Notes: generated from the sequence alone by a model not told the origin. A DNA stretch of 55,089 nt from a bacterium (GCA_021842405.1 JAKBZR010000009.1:1-55089); one strand, 5' to 3'. Positions 35,023-45,048 are shown, counted from the first letter of the stretch. Program-made: numbers and translations.

Positions 35023-35208
35023 TCCGTGTGCAGGTTTAAAAACCGACCTTTAAAGTAAGAGAGCCAGCTTTTGTTTAATGTTTCGCTTGCCCTCTCCGCC
35101 TCATCCGGCGCTCTTTGCGCAGCGAGTTGACGGCGCCCTGGAACGTGCGAAAGGGACCGTCATAGTGATTTGCGGTCGGCCTTTTTAACCGCCCGGACCA
35201 GTGATCGT

Positions 35209-38200
35209 TTAATTGCCGTCACTCTCCCAAACCATATCATCCATTTCGGGCACGAAACCACATGTGGCCAGCAAGTCCGCGCCGGCGGAGAGCCGAGCCG
35301 GTACACCGTTCCACTGGCCGATGCGCAGCCGGGATCGCGTGAAACCGATGCCTTCCCGCAGCGATTGGACGGCCGCTACCAGCTCGGGGCTGCTCATCTC
35401 AATCCCATCGGTGCTGTTGATGGCGCCGGGCGTCGAGGTCGGCACATCCCAGATCATCAGCGGCCGCTCGTCCCGGAGAACGGCGATCCGGAAGAGAGAT
35501 GGGGTAAGGGGCAAATCCAGCCCGCCGCTTTCCAACGCGGCGGGCGCCAGGATGGGGAATACGGGATCCAGCGTGTGGATGGAGCGATAGGTGCCGGCGG
35601 CAGGCTCACTCCGCATCGTTCGAAGCTGCTCCAGAAATTCGGGGGCCGCATATTGGGGACCGCGCAATCCCTCAACAAAGATACCGCGCCGAAGCTCGCC
35701 GCGCAGCTCCAGTTGCTCCATCTGCTTCTCGAGATCGGACCATCTCCAATTTCGACCCTCCTTTACCAGCCAGAGACGATTGACCAGTCCGTAACGATCC
35801 AATAATACCTTGATCTGCCGGTTGGCCGTTTCGTCCGGTGGCAGCTCCGGCCCCAGCACGGTGGGCCGATAGAGGGTGGACCAACGGCCTCGAATTTCGG
35901 GCACCGCGGACCTAGAAGCGGTGGGAACAGGGTGGGATTGCAGGCGATCGGCCACGCGCCGTTTTGCTTCACGCAACCGGTCGGGCGGCGGGCGGCGTCC
36001 CAATGAGGCGTGCGGCTTTCGGGGCAGCTCCGCCCTTAAGCGCGCCAGCTCGTAATCGGCCTTACCGAACGGCCCGGCTGGCGGCAGAGATCGCCCTAAA
36101 CCGGTTTCGCTGCCGGATAGGGCGGCAAGCGCGCCAAGCTGGTCGTTCGTTACGGCGCCGTAATGCAAAAGCTCCGACAAAGCACAGTTGAGGCGGTCCG
36201 GATTCAAACCGGTTGCCGTCCTCAGCTCCGATTGGAAGAGCGCCCCTTCCGCTTGCAGCACTTTCAGTATTTGGCGCGCCTCCTCACTCAACTTCTCCGC
36301 CGGCGGCGAATCCGGCAAAAAAAGCCGCCCCTCCCCTCCGCTGAAAAACCGGATCCATTGCTGGTGAGGATCATGGGTAGAATCCAACGCCCATATCGTT
36401 TCGCCGCCCGCAATGAGGGCATCCAGATCGCCGGGGCGGTAGCTTTCACAGCGAGACGGTAGAATGAAACTGTTCCATACCGAGTGAGGCGCCGAGACGC
36501 CGCGCAATAATTGGATTATAGAAAGCAAGTTTGTATCGCGGGGGATGGAAGAAGGCTGCACTCTCTGCCGCTGGAGAAGGGCGCGCGCCAGCACCGCGGC
36601 CGGAACCGGCTCGATCTCGCGTCGCAGGATGGCGAGGTTTTGGTGGACGATCTGCTCCAGGTTTCGGCGGTCGCACCACTCCACTTCATGGGAGCCGGGC
36701 GATAAGGAGCCACAGACCACCTCTCGCTTCCTCAGCAGATCATCGAGCGCATTTTGAAGCCATTCCAGCGGGAAGGCGTACCGGGCGGATATCCGATCCA
36801 GCGTCATCGGACCGCCGGCGGCCAGCAGCCGTTTCAAGAGGTTAAGCCTGGCATTGTCGCGATCTTGAGGCGGCGTATTATCGTTAAATGCGAGGTGGAT
36901 GAGCGGTGCATCTTCCGTCAAGGCCCACCGCTCCACCGTGCCGCCGGCGACCGGAGTTTTCACGGCCACAATGAAGCCGCCGGCAGCCAGCTCCCGCAGG
37001 AGGGGGGAGGTGTCGGCCTCGCAGCGGGCGGCGATCTCTTCGGTGGTTAAGTCGCCCAGCTCAAAAAGAAGCTGGAGCAGGTCGTGCCGATTTTGAACCT
37101 TCCAGCCCGCCCCGGTATGTTGAAGCCGATCCATCACCGCGGCGGCCGCCTCCGGGCGCACCGATTCGGCCAGCGAGATGCCGTGGCCGAGCAGATCGCT
37201 CAGCAGCTCCCAGTTGACGCTCATCGCTTGAAGCTGGCGCTCAGCTCGCGGCGCGTCCCACTCATACATCAGCCGCGCGACGAAGCCGAACATCAGGTTG
37301 GCCGCAACCGGGGAAGGAGTGTAGCTCTCAATGGCGGTTACCGTGATTTCGCCCTTTTCGATGTCGGCGATCAGCGATTCGATCCGCTCCAGGTCAAATA
37401 CATCGCGGAGGCAGTCGCGGTAGGTTTCGGCGATGAGCGGGAAGGAGGGGAGCGCGCCGACCGATTGCAGCAGGTCCTTCGCCCGGATGCGCTGAAGCCA
37501 GAAAGGGGTTCGCTTGCCGGGGCCGAGCCCGGGTAGCAGCAGCGCTCGCGCCGCATTTTGGCGGAACTGAGCGCCGAAGATGGCGGAACTGGGCAGCGCT
37601 TCGAGCAATCGGCGGCGCGCTTCATTGACGGTCAGATGATTGAGGATATCCAATGGCGGCGGCTGGTCGGAGGGCGGCAGGCGGTAGAGAATGCCGTCGT
37701 CGCTGACCTGCATCTCGATATCGGTTCCGTACCGCTCGCGAAGGATGGCCTGTAAAATTACGCCGACTCCCCAATTTATCCGTCCTCCCAGGGGACAGTG
37801 AATGATGAGCCGCCAGTCGCCCAACGGATCGGGAAAGGTTTCCACCACGATTTCGCGGTCGGTGGCGACGGCGCCGTGAGCCTCCAACTGGTCGGCGATG
37901 AAGTTCACCATACTTTGAGCGGAGCGGTCATCGAGGGGGTAGTGATCGGCCAGCCATTTTGCGGCCGTCGAAATCCCCTCCGTCACGATGCGCTCCGCGA
38001 TGAGGCGGCGCAGCCTGCCCACTCGGTCACCCAACTCCGGCTCGCGCCAAGGGGCATCGCCGCGCCAGAACGGCATCCGCGGTGGAGCGCCGGGCGCTTC
38101 GGTCACCACCACTCGGTCTTCGGTGATCTCACGGACTCGCCAGGTGCTGCTTCCCAGCGTGAAAACGTCACCCACTTGTGTCTCAAAGACAAACTCCTCG

Positions 38201-39873
38201 TCCAGCTCGCCCAGCCGGGCGTTGCCCTTTTGCAACACGGCGAGGTAGGCGCCGCGATCGGTGATGGTTCCGCCGGAGCGCACGGCTAGCATTTTGGCGG
38301 CCGGTGTCGGGGTGAGGAGGTCGGTCGCTCGATCCCAGTAGAGTCGCGGCTTCAGCGATCGGATGGTGGCCCCGGCGTAGCGGCCGATCAGCATCTCAAG
38401 CACCGAATCGAAGGCGGAGCGGGTCAGCTCTTGAAATCCGTAGGCCTGCCTCACCGTATCGAAAAGCTCGGCGGCGGTCCATGCGCCGCCGGCCACGCAG
38501 GCGACGATCTGCTGCGCCAGCACGTCCAGGCAGTTTTGAGGGGTGTGGGTGGATTCCACATCGCCCTCCAGCATTCCCTTGGCCACCGCCGCCGCCTCCA
38601 ACAGGTCCTCCCGGCCGGTGGTGAAAATTCTTCCCACGCTAGTATCCCCGACTCGATGGCCCGAGCGCCCCACCCGCTGAAGGCCGCGGGCGATGCCGCG
38701 CGGCGACTGGATTTGCACCACCAGATCAATGGCGCCGATATCAATTCCCAGCTCCAGTGAGCCGGTGCCAACCAACGCCTTCAGTCGGCCCGACTTCAGC
38801 TTCGATTCCATCTCCAGCCTGGCTTCCCGGGACATGCTGCCGTGGTGAGCGCGGATCGGCTCAACGCCAGCCTCCTTTAGCCGCTCCGCATCGCCGATGC
38901 CGAAGATGCCGCGGTCGCCGAAAACCAGCGGGTTGAGCCGGCCGGTCACCTGCTCAGCCAGCAGCGCATTCAGGCGGTCGGCGGTGCGCTCCGCCGTTCG
39001 GCGGCTGTTCGTGAAAAGCAGGGTGGATCGGTGGCTGTTTATAATGTCCAGCACGCGCGGCAGCAAGACCGGCCAAATCCCCTCCTCGCCCACTTCGCGA
39101 AAATCGGCCACCGGCGCTATCACCTGAAGATCCATCGGCTTAGCGGTTTTGGTCTCAACGATCTGAACCGGTCGCGGTGTAAGCCGTCGCTCCCCATCCA
39201 GCTCCCGCCACTCCGCGCCGCCCAGGAAGCGGGCGACCTCCTCCAGCGGCCTTTGGGTCGCCGACAGCCCGATCCGCTGCACCGGGCCGCTCGTCAATCG
39301 TTCCAGTCGCTCCAAGCTGAGGGTGAGGTGGACGCCCCGTTTATTGCCGCTGACGGTGTGGATTTCATCGAGAATAACGGTGCGTATCGGCTTAAAGAGG
39401 TTGGAGGCGGCGGCAGTGGTCAGCATAAGATAGAGCGATTCCGGCGTGGTGATCAGAATATCGGGCGGATGCCGCTGCATAGCGGCGCGGTCGCGGCTTG
39501 GCGTATCTCCGGTGCGAACCGCCACACGGGGCGCCGGTGATATGCCGGAGCGGCTTCGCAACCGGGACCAGATGCCATGCAGCGGCTCGCGCAGGTTCCG
39601 CTCGATGTCGTTGTTGAGCGCCTTCAGCGGGGAGATGTAGAGAACACGAATGCCGGGAACGGCGCTATGCTGCGGCTCAATCGCAAGCCGATTCAATGAC
39701 CAGAGGAAGGCGGCCAGGGTTTTGCCGGAGCCGGTCGGAGCCAGCATCAGGGTATGCTCGCCCCGAGCAATCACCGGCCACGCCTGGGCTTGGATGGGGG
39801 TGGGCTTACCGTACCGCTCGGTAAACCAGACCGCAACGGTTGGAGAAAAGAGTGAGAGCGGATCGTCGTCCAT
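35209..39873 (-). CDS. lhr: ATP-dependent helicase Lhr (long form)
   Basis: 1554 residues, matching long bacterial Lhr proteins. Lhr is an SF2 3'-5' DNA/RNA helicase linked to DNA repair. The helicase core has APTGSGKT (about residue 44), VILDEIHTVSGNKRG (motif II, DEIH), GLSATQRPLE (motif III) and QRVGRSGHRVG (motif VI). Then come the winged-helix and beta-barrel Lhr-core region (to about 860) and the ~690-residue C-terminal domain of winged helices, in which relatives show uracil-DNA glycosylase-type activity. ATG with AGGGGA upstream. Downstream (35023-35208) no gene is visible. The OLD-like ATPase gene ends 43 bases upstream of its start, so the two could be co-transcribed. Confidence 0.95.
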   Translation of the reverse strand: MDDDPLSLFSPTVAVWFTERYGKPTPIQAQAWPVIARGEHTLMLAPTGSGKTLAAFLWSLNRLAIEPQHSAVPGIRVLYISPLKALNNDIERNLREPLHGIWSRLRSRSGISPAPRVAVRTGDTPSRDRAAMQRHPPDILITTPESLYLMLTTAAASNLFKPIRTVILDEIHTVSGNKRGVHLTLSLERLERLTSGPVQRIGLSATQRPLEEVARFLGGAEWRELDGERRLTPRPVQIVETKTAKPMDLQVIAPVADFREVGEEGIWPVLLPRVLDIINSHRSTLLFTNSRRTAERTADRLNALLAEQVTGRLNPLVFGDRGIFGIGDAERLKEAGVEPIRAHHGSMSREARLEMESKLKSGRLKALVGTGSLELGIDIGAIDLVVQIQSPRGIARGLQRVGRSGHRVGDTSVGRIFTTGREDLLEAAAVAKGMLEGDVESTHTPQNCLDVLAQQIVACVAGGAWTAAELFDTVRQAYGFQELTRSAFDSVLEMLIGRYAGATIRSLKPRLYWDRATDLLTPTPAAKMLAVRSGGTITDRGAYLAVLQKGNARLGELDEEFVFETQVGDVFTLGSSTWRVREITEDRVVVTEAPGAPPRMPFWRGDAPWREPELGDRVGRLRRLIAERIVTEGISTAAKWLADHYPLDDRSAQSMVNFIADQLEAHGAVATDREIVVETFPDPLGDWRLIIHCPLGGRINWGVGVILQAILRERYGTDIEMQVSDDGILYRLPPSDQPPPLDILNHLTVNEARRRLLEALPSSAIFGAQFRQNAARALLLPGLGPGKRTPFWLQRIRAKDLLQSVGALPSFPLIAETYRDCLRDVFDLERIESLIADIEKGEITVTAIESYTPSPVAANLMFGFVARLMYEWDAPRAERQLQAMSVNWELLSDLLGHGISLAESVRPEAAAAVMDRLQHTGAGWKVQNRHDLLQLLFELGDLTTEEIAARCEADTSPLLRELAAGGFIVAVKTPVAGGTVERWALTEDAPLIHLAFNDNTPPQDRDNARLNLLKRLLAAGGPMTLDRISARYAFPLEWLQNALDDLLRKREVVCGSLSPGSHEVEWCDRRNLEQIVHQNLAILRREIEPVPAAVLARALLQRQRVQPSSIPRDTNLLSIIQLLRGVSAPHSVWNSFILPSRCESYRPGDLDALIAGGETIWALDSTHDPHQQWIRFFSGGEGRLFLPDSPPAEKLSEEARQILKVLQAEGALFQSELRTATGLNPDRLNCALSELLHYGAVTNDQLGALAALSGSETGLGRSLPPAGPFGKADYELARLRAELPRKPHASLGRRPPPDRLREAKRRVADRLQSHPVPTASRSAVPEIRGRWSTLYRPTVLGPELPPDETANRQIKVLLDRYGLVNRLWLVKEGRNWRWSDLEKQMEQLELRGELRRGIFVEGLRGPQYAAPEFLEQLRTMRSEPAAGTYRSIHTLDPVFPILAPAALESGGLDLPLTPSLFRIAVLRDERPLMIWDVPTSTPGAINSTDGIEMSSPELVAAVQSLREGIGFTRSRLRIGQWNGVPARLSAGADLLATCGFVPEMDDMVWESDGN

Positions 39874-39915
39874 TGATCCCCTGATTACATTCCTACTTAT
39901 GCAAGCCGGAACAGA

Positions 39916-41493
39916 TCAATCCTGCCTCAAGCGCCAGGTATTGATGGCTTCTTCCAGACTATTTGACAGTTCGGAGATCTCTCCCATTTGTTGTTCAGTT
40001 TCTTTACGGCTGATAAGGCGGACAACCTCGGTGTTTGGGCGACCCAGCTCTTCAGAACAGAGAGAATACAATTTATTTTTTGCGATCTCCTGCGATCTAT
40101 CAGCAGCATTGGAATAGGTGTCATCAATCTCTACGATACGTCGCTGCAATGTATCGGCGGGAATCCCCAAAACCTCGCCATATTCGTTTGCCTTAGTTTT
40201 AAGCAAATTCCAAGCCCACGCTTCTGGGTTTGGATATCCTGGTAGGTATAATACGGTAACGGCCTGTCCTCGATTCTGCCCCTCAACCAATAAGGAGTTC
40301 CCAATATCTTTCCCATCACCATCTAATACAAAAACCGTGTTTTGAAGCCGCTTATATTTCGCAAATGCTCTAGCATGAGACAAGAACTCGGTTTTTCCGG
40401 TATCACGACCGATCTGTACATCATTTTGCACCAAATTGAGCTTAGGTGAAAGGTAATCCAATATTCCCCGCAGCACCGATTCAGCTATTTCGTCCTCACA
40501 TAGTAGCGTAAGCGCATCCTGCGAGCGACCATATAAGGATCGCTGAATGACATCCCGGTAGGGAGATTGGAGCACTACATTCCCTTGCGTTCGCTCAAGA
40601 AATAGTCTGGCTTCGGGCGGAACCGTATCCAGAATGACCGGACTGTGGGTGGTGACAACCACTTGGAGCTTATTACGTAAAGCCAATCTCTGGAACTCAA
40701 GCATCAACTGCTGTTGGATATAAGGATGCAGTCCGGTCTCCACCTCGTCAATAAGAATGAGCGCGTTTTCAAGCTTAGAGATTTCCACCGACAAGCGCAA
40801 TACCGCACGCTCGCCGGCAGACATGTGGAACTCAGAATAACTGACCCCAGTCCTTTCCGCTTCCTCGTCATGCGCGCGCTCGGCAAAAAGAATGTTTTTG
40901 ATCCCCTCCGAAAGAATGCTGAGTTTGTTATAACGGTAATGAAGGATGCGCTGGGCGAAAGCGATATTAGAGGTGTCAATGAGCTCCAGCTTTACGTTCC
41001 CTCGCGCCAATTGGAGAACGCTGCGAACCTCTGAGGGATTACTCAGATTTGTAAGCGTGCGTAAATAGACCTGGCGTTTCGGCTGTGCTGCCTGCTTTCT
41101 ACCAAAAAAACTGCGATTCCACTTCTTATTAGCGTGGGACCACCGCATTTGAAGGTGGTCCTTATTGTATAGATAGTCATAGACCAATGTCGTGGCTGAG
41201 TGATCATCTGTCGGCAATCCTGATTTGGTAGGACGGAATCCAGGAAATAATTTGGAGGGCGTATAGCTTTGGGCCTCTGGCAGTGTATTTTTGTAGGCGC
41301 AAGCCAGAGCAAACAAAACAGTTGACTTACCACATCCATTGGGACCGGCCAGAACCGAGACAGGGTAGCCGAAACGAATGAAAAGGCTTTTGATGCCTCG
41401 AAGTTCTTCTATCCGAATCCCTTCCATGAACTCATTAAGCTGAGGCCATTGTCCGTGAAGTTGATCCCATATCTGCTTTAAATTTCGTTCCAT
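39916..41493 (-). CDS. OLD-like AAA ATPase with TOPRIM nuclease domain
   Basis: 525 residues from the ATG at 41493, chosen because AAAGG lies six bases upstream (an in-frame TTG two codons earlier is possible). Walker A is LAGPNGCGKST (residues about 49-59), the ABC-type signature region is FHMSAGERAVLRLS, Walker B is ALILIDEVETGLHP, followed by VVTTHSPVIL. The C-terminal part has the TOPRIM pattern: LLCEDEIAESVL (Glu) and FVLDGDGKD (DxD). OLD-family proteins are ATP-regulated nucleases, and several act in phage defence (for example GajA of Gabija). There is no adjacent UvrD-like partner, so Gabija is not supported. Base composition looks AT-richer than its neighbours, suggesting transfer. 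Confidence 0.85.
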   Translation of the reverse strand: MERNLKQIWDQLHGQWPQLNEFMEGIRIEELRGIKSLFIRFGYPVSVLAGPNGCGKSTVLFALACAYKNTLPEAQSYTPSKLFPGFRPTKSGLPTDDHSATTLVYDYLYNKDHLQMRWSHANKKWNRSFFGRKQAAQPKRQVYLRTLTNLSNPSEVRSVLQLARGNVKLELIDTSNIAFAQRILHYRYNKLSILSEGIKNILFAERAHDEEAERTGVSYSEFHMSAGERAVLRLSVEISKLENALILIDEVETGLHPYIQQQLMLEFQRLALRNKLQVVVTTHSPVILDTVPPEARLFLERTQGNVVLQSPYRDVIQRSLYGRSQDALTLLCEDEIAESVLRGILDYLSPKLNLVQNDVQIGRDTGKTEFLSHARAFAKYKRLQNTVFVLDGDGKDIGNSLLVEGQNRGQAVTVLYLPGYPNPEAWAWNLLKTKANEYGEVLGIPADTLQRRIVEIDDTYSNAADRSQEIAKNKLYSLCSEELGRPNTEVVRLISRKETEQQMGEISELSNSLEEAINTWRLRQD

Positions 41494-41633
41494 TATCAAC
41501 CTTTGCGAGAATTACTACCGCCGCGCTTCCCTTCAATCATTATTAAAAATAAACCACAAATGGCAGCAAGTGGTCAATACTACCGATTTTACCCTATCCT
41601 TACCCAAGCATGAGAGAGGGTGTTTTAGGGAAA

Positions 41634-41832
41634 GAGTTCAGGTCTGTGGGTAAAGTCCCTCACTCCCTGTCTGCCGCCAGGCATGCAACTCTTTTCCCAA
41701 TCCTGTGAGAGTGCTGGGGGAAGAGATTGCTTCGCTTCGCTCGCAATGACACCCTCCCCCCTCCGTGGGGGAGGGTTGGGGTGGGGGGGGCGATTAATGC
41801 TACGACAAATCACTCCCGTAAAACTGAACTCT
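41634..41832. repeat. Dispersed element, family A, copy 6
   Basis: Left end GAGTTCAGG, right end AAACTGAACTCTT. Contains GATTGCTTCGCTTCGCTCGC followed by CAATGAC and CCCTCCCCCCTCCGTGGGGG. Right end eight bases before a TTGACA box at 41841. The space between the ATPase gene and the element (41500-41633) shows nothing. Confidence 0.85.
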
Positions 41833-41840
41833 TACTCCTA

Positions 41841-41868
41841 TTGACAAAATCGAAATAATTGTCATAAT
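41841..41868 (+). promoter_or_regulatory. Promoter with overlapping inverted repeat
   Basis: TTGACA (41841-41846), a 16-base spacer and CATAAT (41863-41868). TGACAA (41842-41847) and TTGTCA (41859-41864) form an inverted repeat that spans -35 to -10, a possible repressor site. It points toward the prepilin gene at 42211. Confidence 0.65.
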
Positions 41869-42210
41869 TAGTATTGTGATTAGCCGTTTATCGTGGCAAC
41901 GGTCTCTTTCCAAAGAAGGAAAGGCAATGGGCGCCGAAAGCCGGTTAAAAACCTTGTACGTGGCCCCGCTCATACTCTTGGTGAAAAAGAGTGGCAATCC
42001 GCTCACTCCACCCCAATCCGCACTTTCTCAATCTGAAAACATCAGCCAGCAGCCATTTTCGTCATATTCATTGAAAGCGGCATCTTTAGCGAGATGCGTT
42101 TTGATATATTCGCAATAAGCCGGCTTAGGCTTACCCGGATCGGCGAGGCGGCCAATCCGGCCGCGAAGACATCCGATATCAAAAGGCAGCGCTTCGTGAG
42201 GAGACGTTTT
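41869..42210 (+). other. Long leader before the prepilin genes
   Basis: About 340 bases without a firmly supported gene. A 63-codon frame starts at ATG 41927 after AAGGAAAGG, and the opposite strand (stop near 42028) encodes a short protein-like tail (EYIKTHLAKDAAFNEYDENG). Either could be a small gene or a remnant; neither is convincing. The last ~45 bases are duplicated before the broken prepilin copy at 43624. Confidence 0.35.
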
Positions 42211-42323
42211 ATGAGACGAACCAACGATAAGGCATTCACTCTGATTGAGCTCCTGGTGGTGATCGGGATTATCGCGCTGATCGCTGCGATCGCATTTCCC
42301 GTCTTTTTCTGGGCGCGGGCGAA
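42168..42323 (+). repeat. Source copy of a ~155-bp duplication
   Basis: From GACATCCGATATCAAAAGGC through the ribosome site and first 37 codons of the prepilin gene, this matches 43581-43738 with only a few base changes. The two copies are direct repeats about 1.4 kb apart. Confidence 0.88.
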
Positions 42324-42858
42324 GGCGCAGCAGTCTGTCTGCGCCTCCAACCTGCACCAATTGGGACTGGCATCGCTGATATACGCCCAGGATTACGACG
42401 GCTACTTTCCGCTTTATATAAATGTACACTCGGGGCAACTATGCTACGAGTCTGGGAGGCCACAAATAGGATTGGCTTGGGTATGCAACCCAGCCCTCCT
42501 TCATGATGTCCTCACACCATATATAAAGAATAACGAGGTTTGGTTCTGCCCATCGGATCAGTTCGCCGGGCGGGATGTAAACGTGTGGGAGATAAACCAC
42601 CTCTATTCGAGCTACGGGTTCAATTTCGGGAAAGGCTCATTGATGAATGATGCTACCGGTCTATGGGGTGGCACAGCCTTCGGTTTTATTCCACCAAGCA
42701 AATCCCCGATCTGCGAGGATGGAAACCTTAATAACGTGCAGTCGGACGAGTTAGAGGGATGGCCGGTGGACGGAGACGACCATTTCGGCGGAGACAATAC
42801 GTTCTACATGGACGGGCACGTGAAATGGCACCCTATGATCTGGGCGCATGCGCCATAG
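42211..42858 (+). CDS. Prepilin-like protein with H-X9-DG motif, first of a tandem pair
   Basis: 215 residues. The leader MRRTNDKA is followed by [20 protein letters not shown], the prepilin processing site and helix; then ARAKAQQSVCASNLHQLG and YAQDYDGYFP, common in this family, and HFGGDNTFYMDGH near the C-terminus (H-X9-DG). The ATG at 42211 was chosen because GAGGAG ends seven bases upstream. A related gene follows 22 bases later, so the two are probably co-transcribed from the promoter at 41841. Pilus-like or envelope role by family; exact function unknown. Confidence 0.88.
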   Translation: MRRTNDKAFTLIELLVVIGIIALIAAIAFPVFFWARAKAQQSVCASNLHQLGLASLIYAQDYDGYFPLYINVHSGQLCYESGRPQIGLAWVCNPALLHDVLTPYIKNNEVWFCPSDQFAGRDVNVWEINHLYSSYGFNFGKGSLMNDATGLWGGTAFGFIPPSKSPICEDGNLNNVQSDELEGWPVDGDDHFGGDNTFYMDGHVKWHPMIWAHAP

Positions 42859-42880
42859 TTAGGCGCACGGTTTGAGGGGA

Positions 42881-43558
42881 ATGAGTGTAACGATGACATC
42901 GCAGTCATATAGTAAGGCATTCACGCTGATCGAGTTGCTCGTTGTGATCGTCATTATCGCAATCATCGCCGGGATTATCTTCCCGGTTGTTCAACGGGCG
43001 AGGGCGAAAGCGTGGCAGATTGAGTGCTTATCGAATCTTCATCAGCTCGGGATAGCTGAACTGATGTACGCTCAGGATTATGATGGCTACTTTCCGCCGT
43101 TCAGGAACGCAAGCCCGCAACTATTCCACCCTGGCGCAAACTTATGCACAACCGAACATCCGGCGCCCTGCTATCCCCTGGCCTTGCATGATGCGCTAGG
43201 GCCATATGTCCATGCCAGCCAAAAGAGCGCTGTCTGGTTCTGTCCTGACGATCAATTTGCAGGTCAGAATCTCGATGTTTGGGGAGAGAACCATCTTTAC
43301 AGTAGCTATATGTATTACGCCGTCAGTTTCATAAACCCCCATTTGAATTTTTCGGTCGAAGGCGAGATCAGGTGGCCAGGTTTACCGCCCCCTGCGCCGC
43401 CGGTAATTATCACTCCGGCGAGTGCAACGCCGCTGATTGGGGACAGCGGCAACGTGGTCGCCAATAACGACGGCCCCGCAGGCGAGAACCATTTCGGTGG
43501 ATATAACGCTGTATTTGTGGACGGGCATGCGAGATGGGAACGTCCAGGGGGAACTTGA
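42881..43558 (+). CDS. Prepilin-like protein with H-X9-DG motif, second of the pair
   Basis: About 225 residues. [20 protein letters not shown] is the processing site and helix; NLHQLGIAELMYAQDYDGYF parallels the first gene; HFGGYNAVFVDGH is the H-X9-DG box. Start uncertain: TTG 42872, ATG 42881 or ATG 42893 are in frame, with GAGGGG at 42874-42879 best suited to the last but with a long spacer. The end is 23 bases before the duplicated segment that holds the broken third copy. Confidence 0.85.
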   Translation: MSVTMTSQSYSKAFTLIELLVVIVIIAIIAGIIFPVVQRARAKAWQIECLSNLHQLGIAELMYAQDYDGYFPPFRNASPQLFHPGANLCTTEHPAPCYPLALHDALGPYVHASQKSAVWFCPDDQFAGQNLDVWGENHLYSSYMYYAVSFINPHLNFSVEGEIRWPGLPPPAPPVIITPASATPLIGDSGNVVANNDGPAGENHFGGYNAVFVDGHARWERPGGT

Positions 43559-43580
43559 TCCCCAGGAAGGTACTTTGTTC

Positions 43581-43738
43581 GACATCCGATATCAAAAGGC
43601 AGTGCTTCGTGAGGAGACGTTTTATGAGACGAACCAACGATAAGGCGTTCACACTGATCGAGCTTCTGGTGGTGATCGGGATTATCGCGCTGATCGCTGC
43701 GATCGCATTTCCCGTGTTTTTCTGGGCGTAGGCGAGGG
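43581..43738 (+). repeat. Second copy of the ~155-bp prepilin 5' duplication
   Basis: Direct repeat of 42168-42323, including the ribosome site and coding start. Differences are mostly third-codon changes plus one that makes a stop codon. Confidence 0.88.
43624..43731 (+). pseudogene. Truncated third prepilin copy
   Basis: 35 codons identical in sense to the start of the 42211 gene (MRRTNDKA then [20 protein letters not shown]), ending at TAG where the intact copy has CGG after WA. The duplicated segment ends a few bases later, so nothing of the mature domain remains. It could still make a processed single-helix peptide, but it is best viewed as a duplication remnant. Confidence 0.8.
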
Positions 43739-43758
43739 CTAAATTTCAACAGAATCCA

Positions 43759-45048
43759 TTATTCGTAGCGAAGCGCCTCGATCGGATTTTGGCGAGCGGC
43801 TTTGGCCGCCGGATAGATGCCGAATATCATGCCCACGCCACCCGATACCGCAACCGCTACGATCAGTATAGTGGGTTGAAAGACCGCCTGCCATCCCATT
43901 TTCGAAGCCAAGAAGATGGATCCGCTCATCCCAAAACCAACTCCGATCAATCCACCGGCCAATGCCATCACCAGCGACTCGATTAAAAACTGAATTAAGA
44001 TATCCCCATTGGTGGCGCCCATCGCTTTTCGGAGGCCGATCTCACGGGTACGCTCGGTGACGGATACCAGCATGATGTTCATAATCCCGATGCCACCCAC
44101 GATCAGCGAAACGACGGCCACGCCGGCCAGCAGAGCGGTGAGAGTGCCGGTAACCCCTTGCGACATCTGCAGCAGCGATGACTGGTTGAATATCCTAAAG
44201 TCGTCATCCTCCGGAAACGGCGGCAGCAGGTGGTGCCGCTGCTCCAGCAAATGGCTGATCTGTTGGGTGGCCAAGTCCATCACCTGTGGCGACCAACACT
44301 CAACTCCGATAAAGTTTACGAACCGGCGGTTGAGAACCGTCAATAAGGCGGTGGAGACCGGAATAATCACCACATCATCCAAATCGCCGCCGAAGGGACC
44401 AATTCCTTTCGGTGCCTGGACACCGATAATGCGGTACGGCACTCGGTTAATCTGAATCGTGCGACCGATCGGGTTGGCATTCGGGTTGCCCAGCAGATTG
44501 GATATCACGGTCGTCCCCACCACCGCAACCTTCATCCGTCCAAGCACATCGGCGGCGTTAAAGAACCGGCCGTATTGGACCGGTGCATTATTCACTTGGA
44601 CATAGCTGGGAGCGGTGCCGATTATGGTGGTATTCGCTTCCTGGTTACCCATCTTAACCATTACTGGACCGCGCGCTTGAGGGGCAACCGCCCGAATTGT
44701 GCTGGGAAAACTGCTTTGAATGGCATTTGCATCACTCACAGTCAGCTTTGATACAACTCCTTGACCAATCCTTAAGTTGGGATTACCGGATACCACCGTG
44801 AGCAGATTAGTGCCGAGCGATTTAATGCGCTGGGCCACCATTAAGGAGGCGCCTTGCCCCATCGAAACCATGATGATAACGGCCGCCACACCGATGATGA
44901 TGCCCAGCATCGTCAATCCGGTGCGCATTTTGTTGTTGGTCAACCCGCGCCATGCCACCCGGATGCTTTCCCAAACCGGCATGCCGCCGCCCATCTCCTC
45001 GATTTCATCGAGCCACCCTGCGGGTTCTTTGCGATCCGTGATGCTCAT
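43759..45048 (-). CDS. MacB-type ABC permease (FtsX family)
   Basis: 429 residues. TM1 at about residues 45-68 ([20 protein letters not shown]) follows an amphipathic [20 protein letters not shown] segment typical of MacB-type permeases. A periplasmic domain of about 230 residues follows, then three TMs including [34 protein letters not shown] and the final [17 protein letters not shown]. Its start overlaps the ATPase stop by four bases. With the ATPase, the MacA-like adaptor and TolC it forms a tripartite exporter for drugs, peptides or siderophores. Here the ATPase and permease are separate proteins, unlike fused MacB. Confidence 0.9.
   Translation of the reverse strand: MSITDRKEPAGWLDEIEEMGGGMPVWESIRVAWRGLTNNKMRTGLTMLGIIIGVAAVIIMVSMGQGASLMVAQRIKSLGTNLLTVVSGNPNLRIGQGVVSKLTVSDANAIQSSFPSTIRAVAPQARGPVMVKMGNQEANTTIIGTAPSYVQVNNAPVQYGRFFNAADVLGRMKVAVVGTTVISNLLGNPNANPIGRTIQINRVPYRIIGVQAPKGIGPFGGDLDDVVIIPVSTALLTVLNRRFVNFIGVECWSPQVMDLATQQISHLLEQRHHLLPPFPEDDDFRIFNQSSLLQMSQGVTGTLTALLAGVAVVSLIVGGIGIMNIMLVSVTERTREIGLRKAMGATNGDILIQFLIESLVMALAGGLIGVGFGMSGSIFLASKMGWQAVFQPTILIVAVAVSGGVGMIFGIYPAAKAARQNPIEALRYE

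Noticed and set aside
39916-41493. Gabija defence system
   Set aside because: Only the GajA-like half is present. The neighbour is an SF2 Lhr helicase, not a UvrD-like GajB.
41875-41975. c-di-GMP (GEMM) riboswitch in the prepilin leader
   Set aside because: AAAGGCAA and a GAAA are present, but the following conserved GACGCAAAGCC block is missing and the stems do not form.
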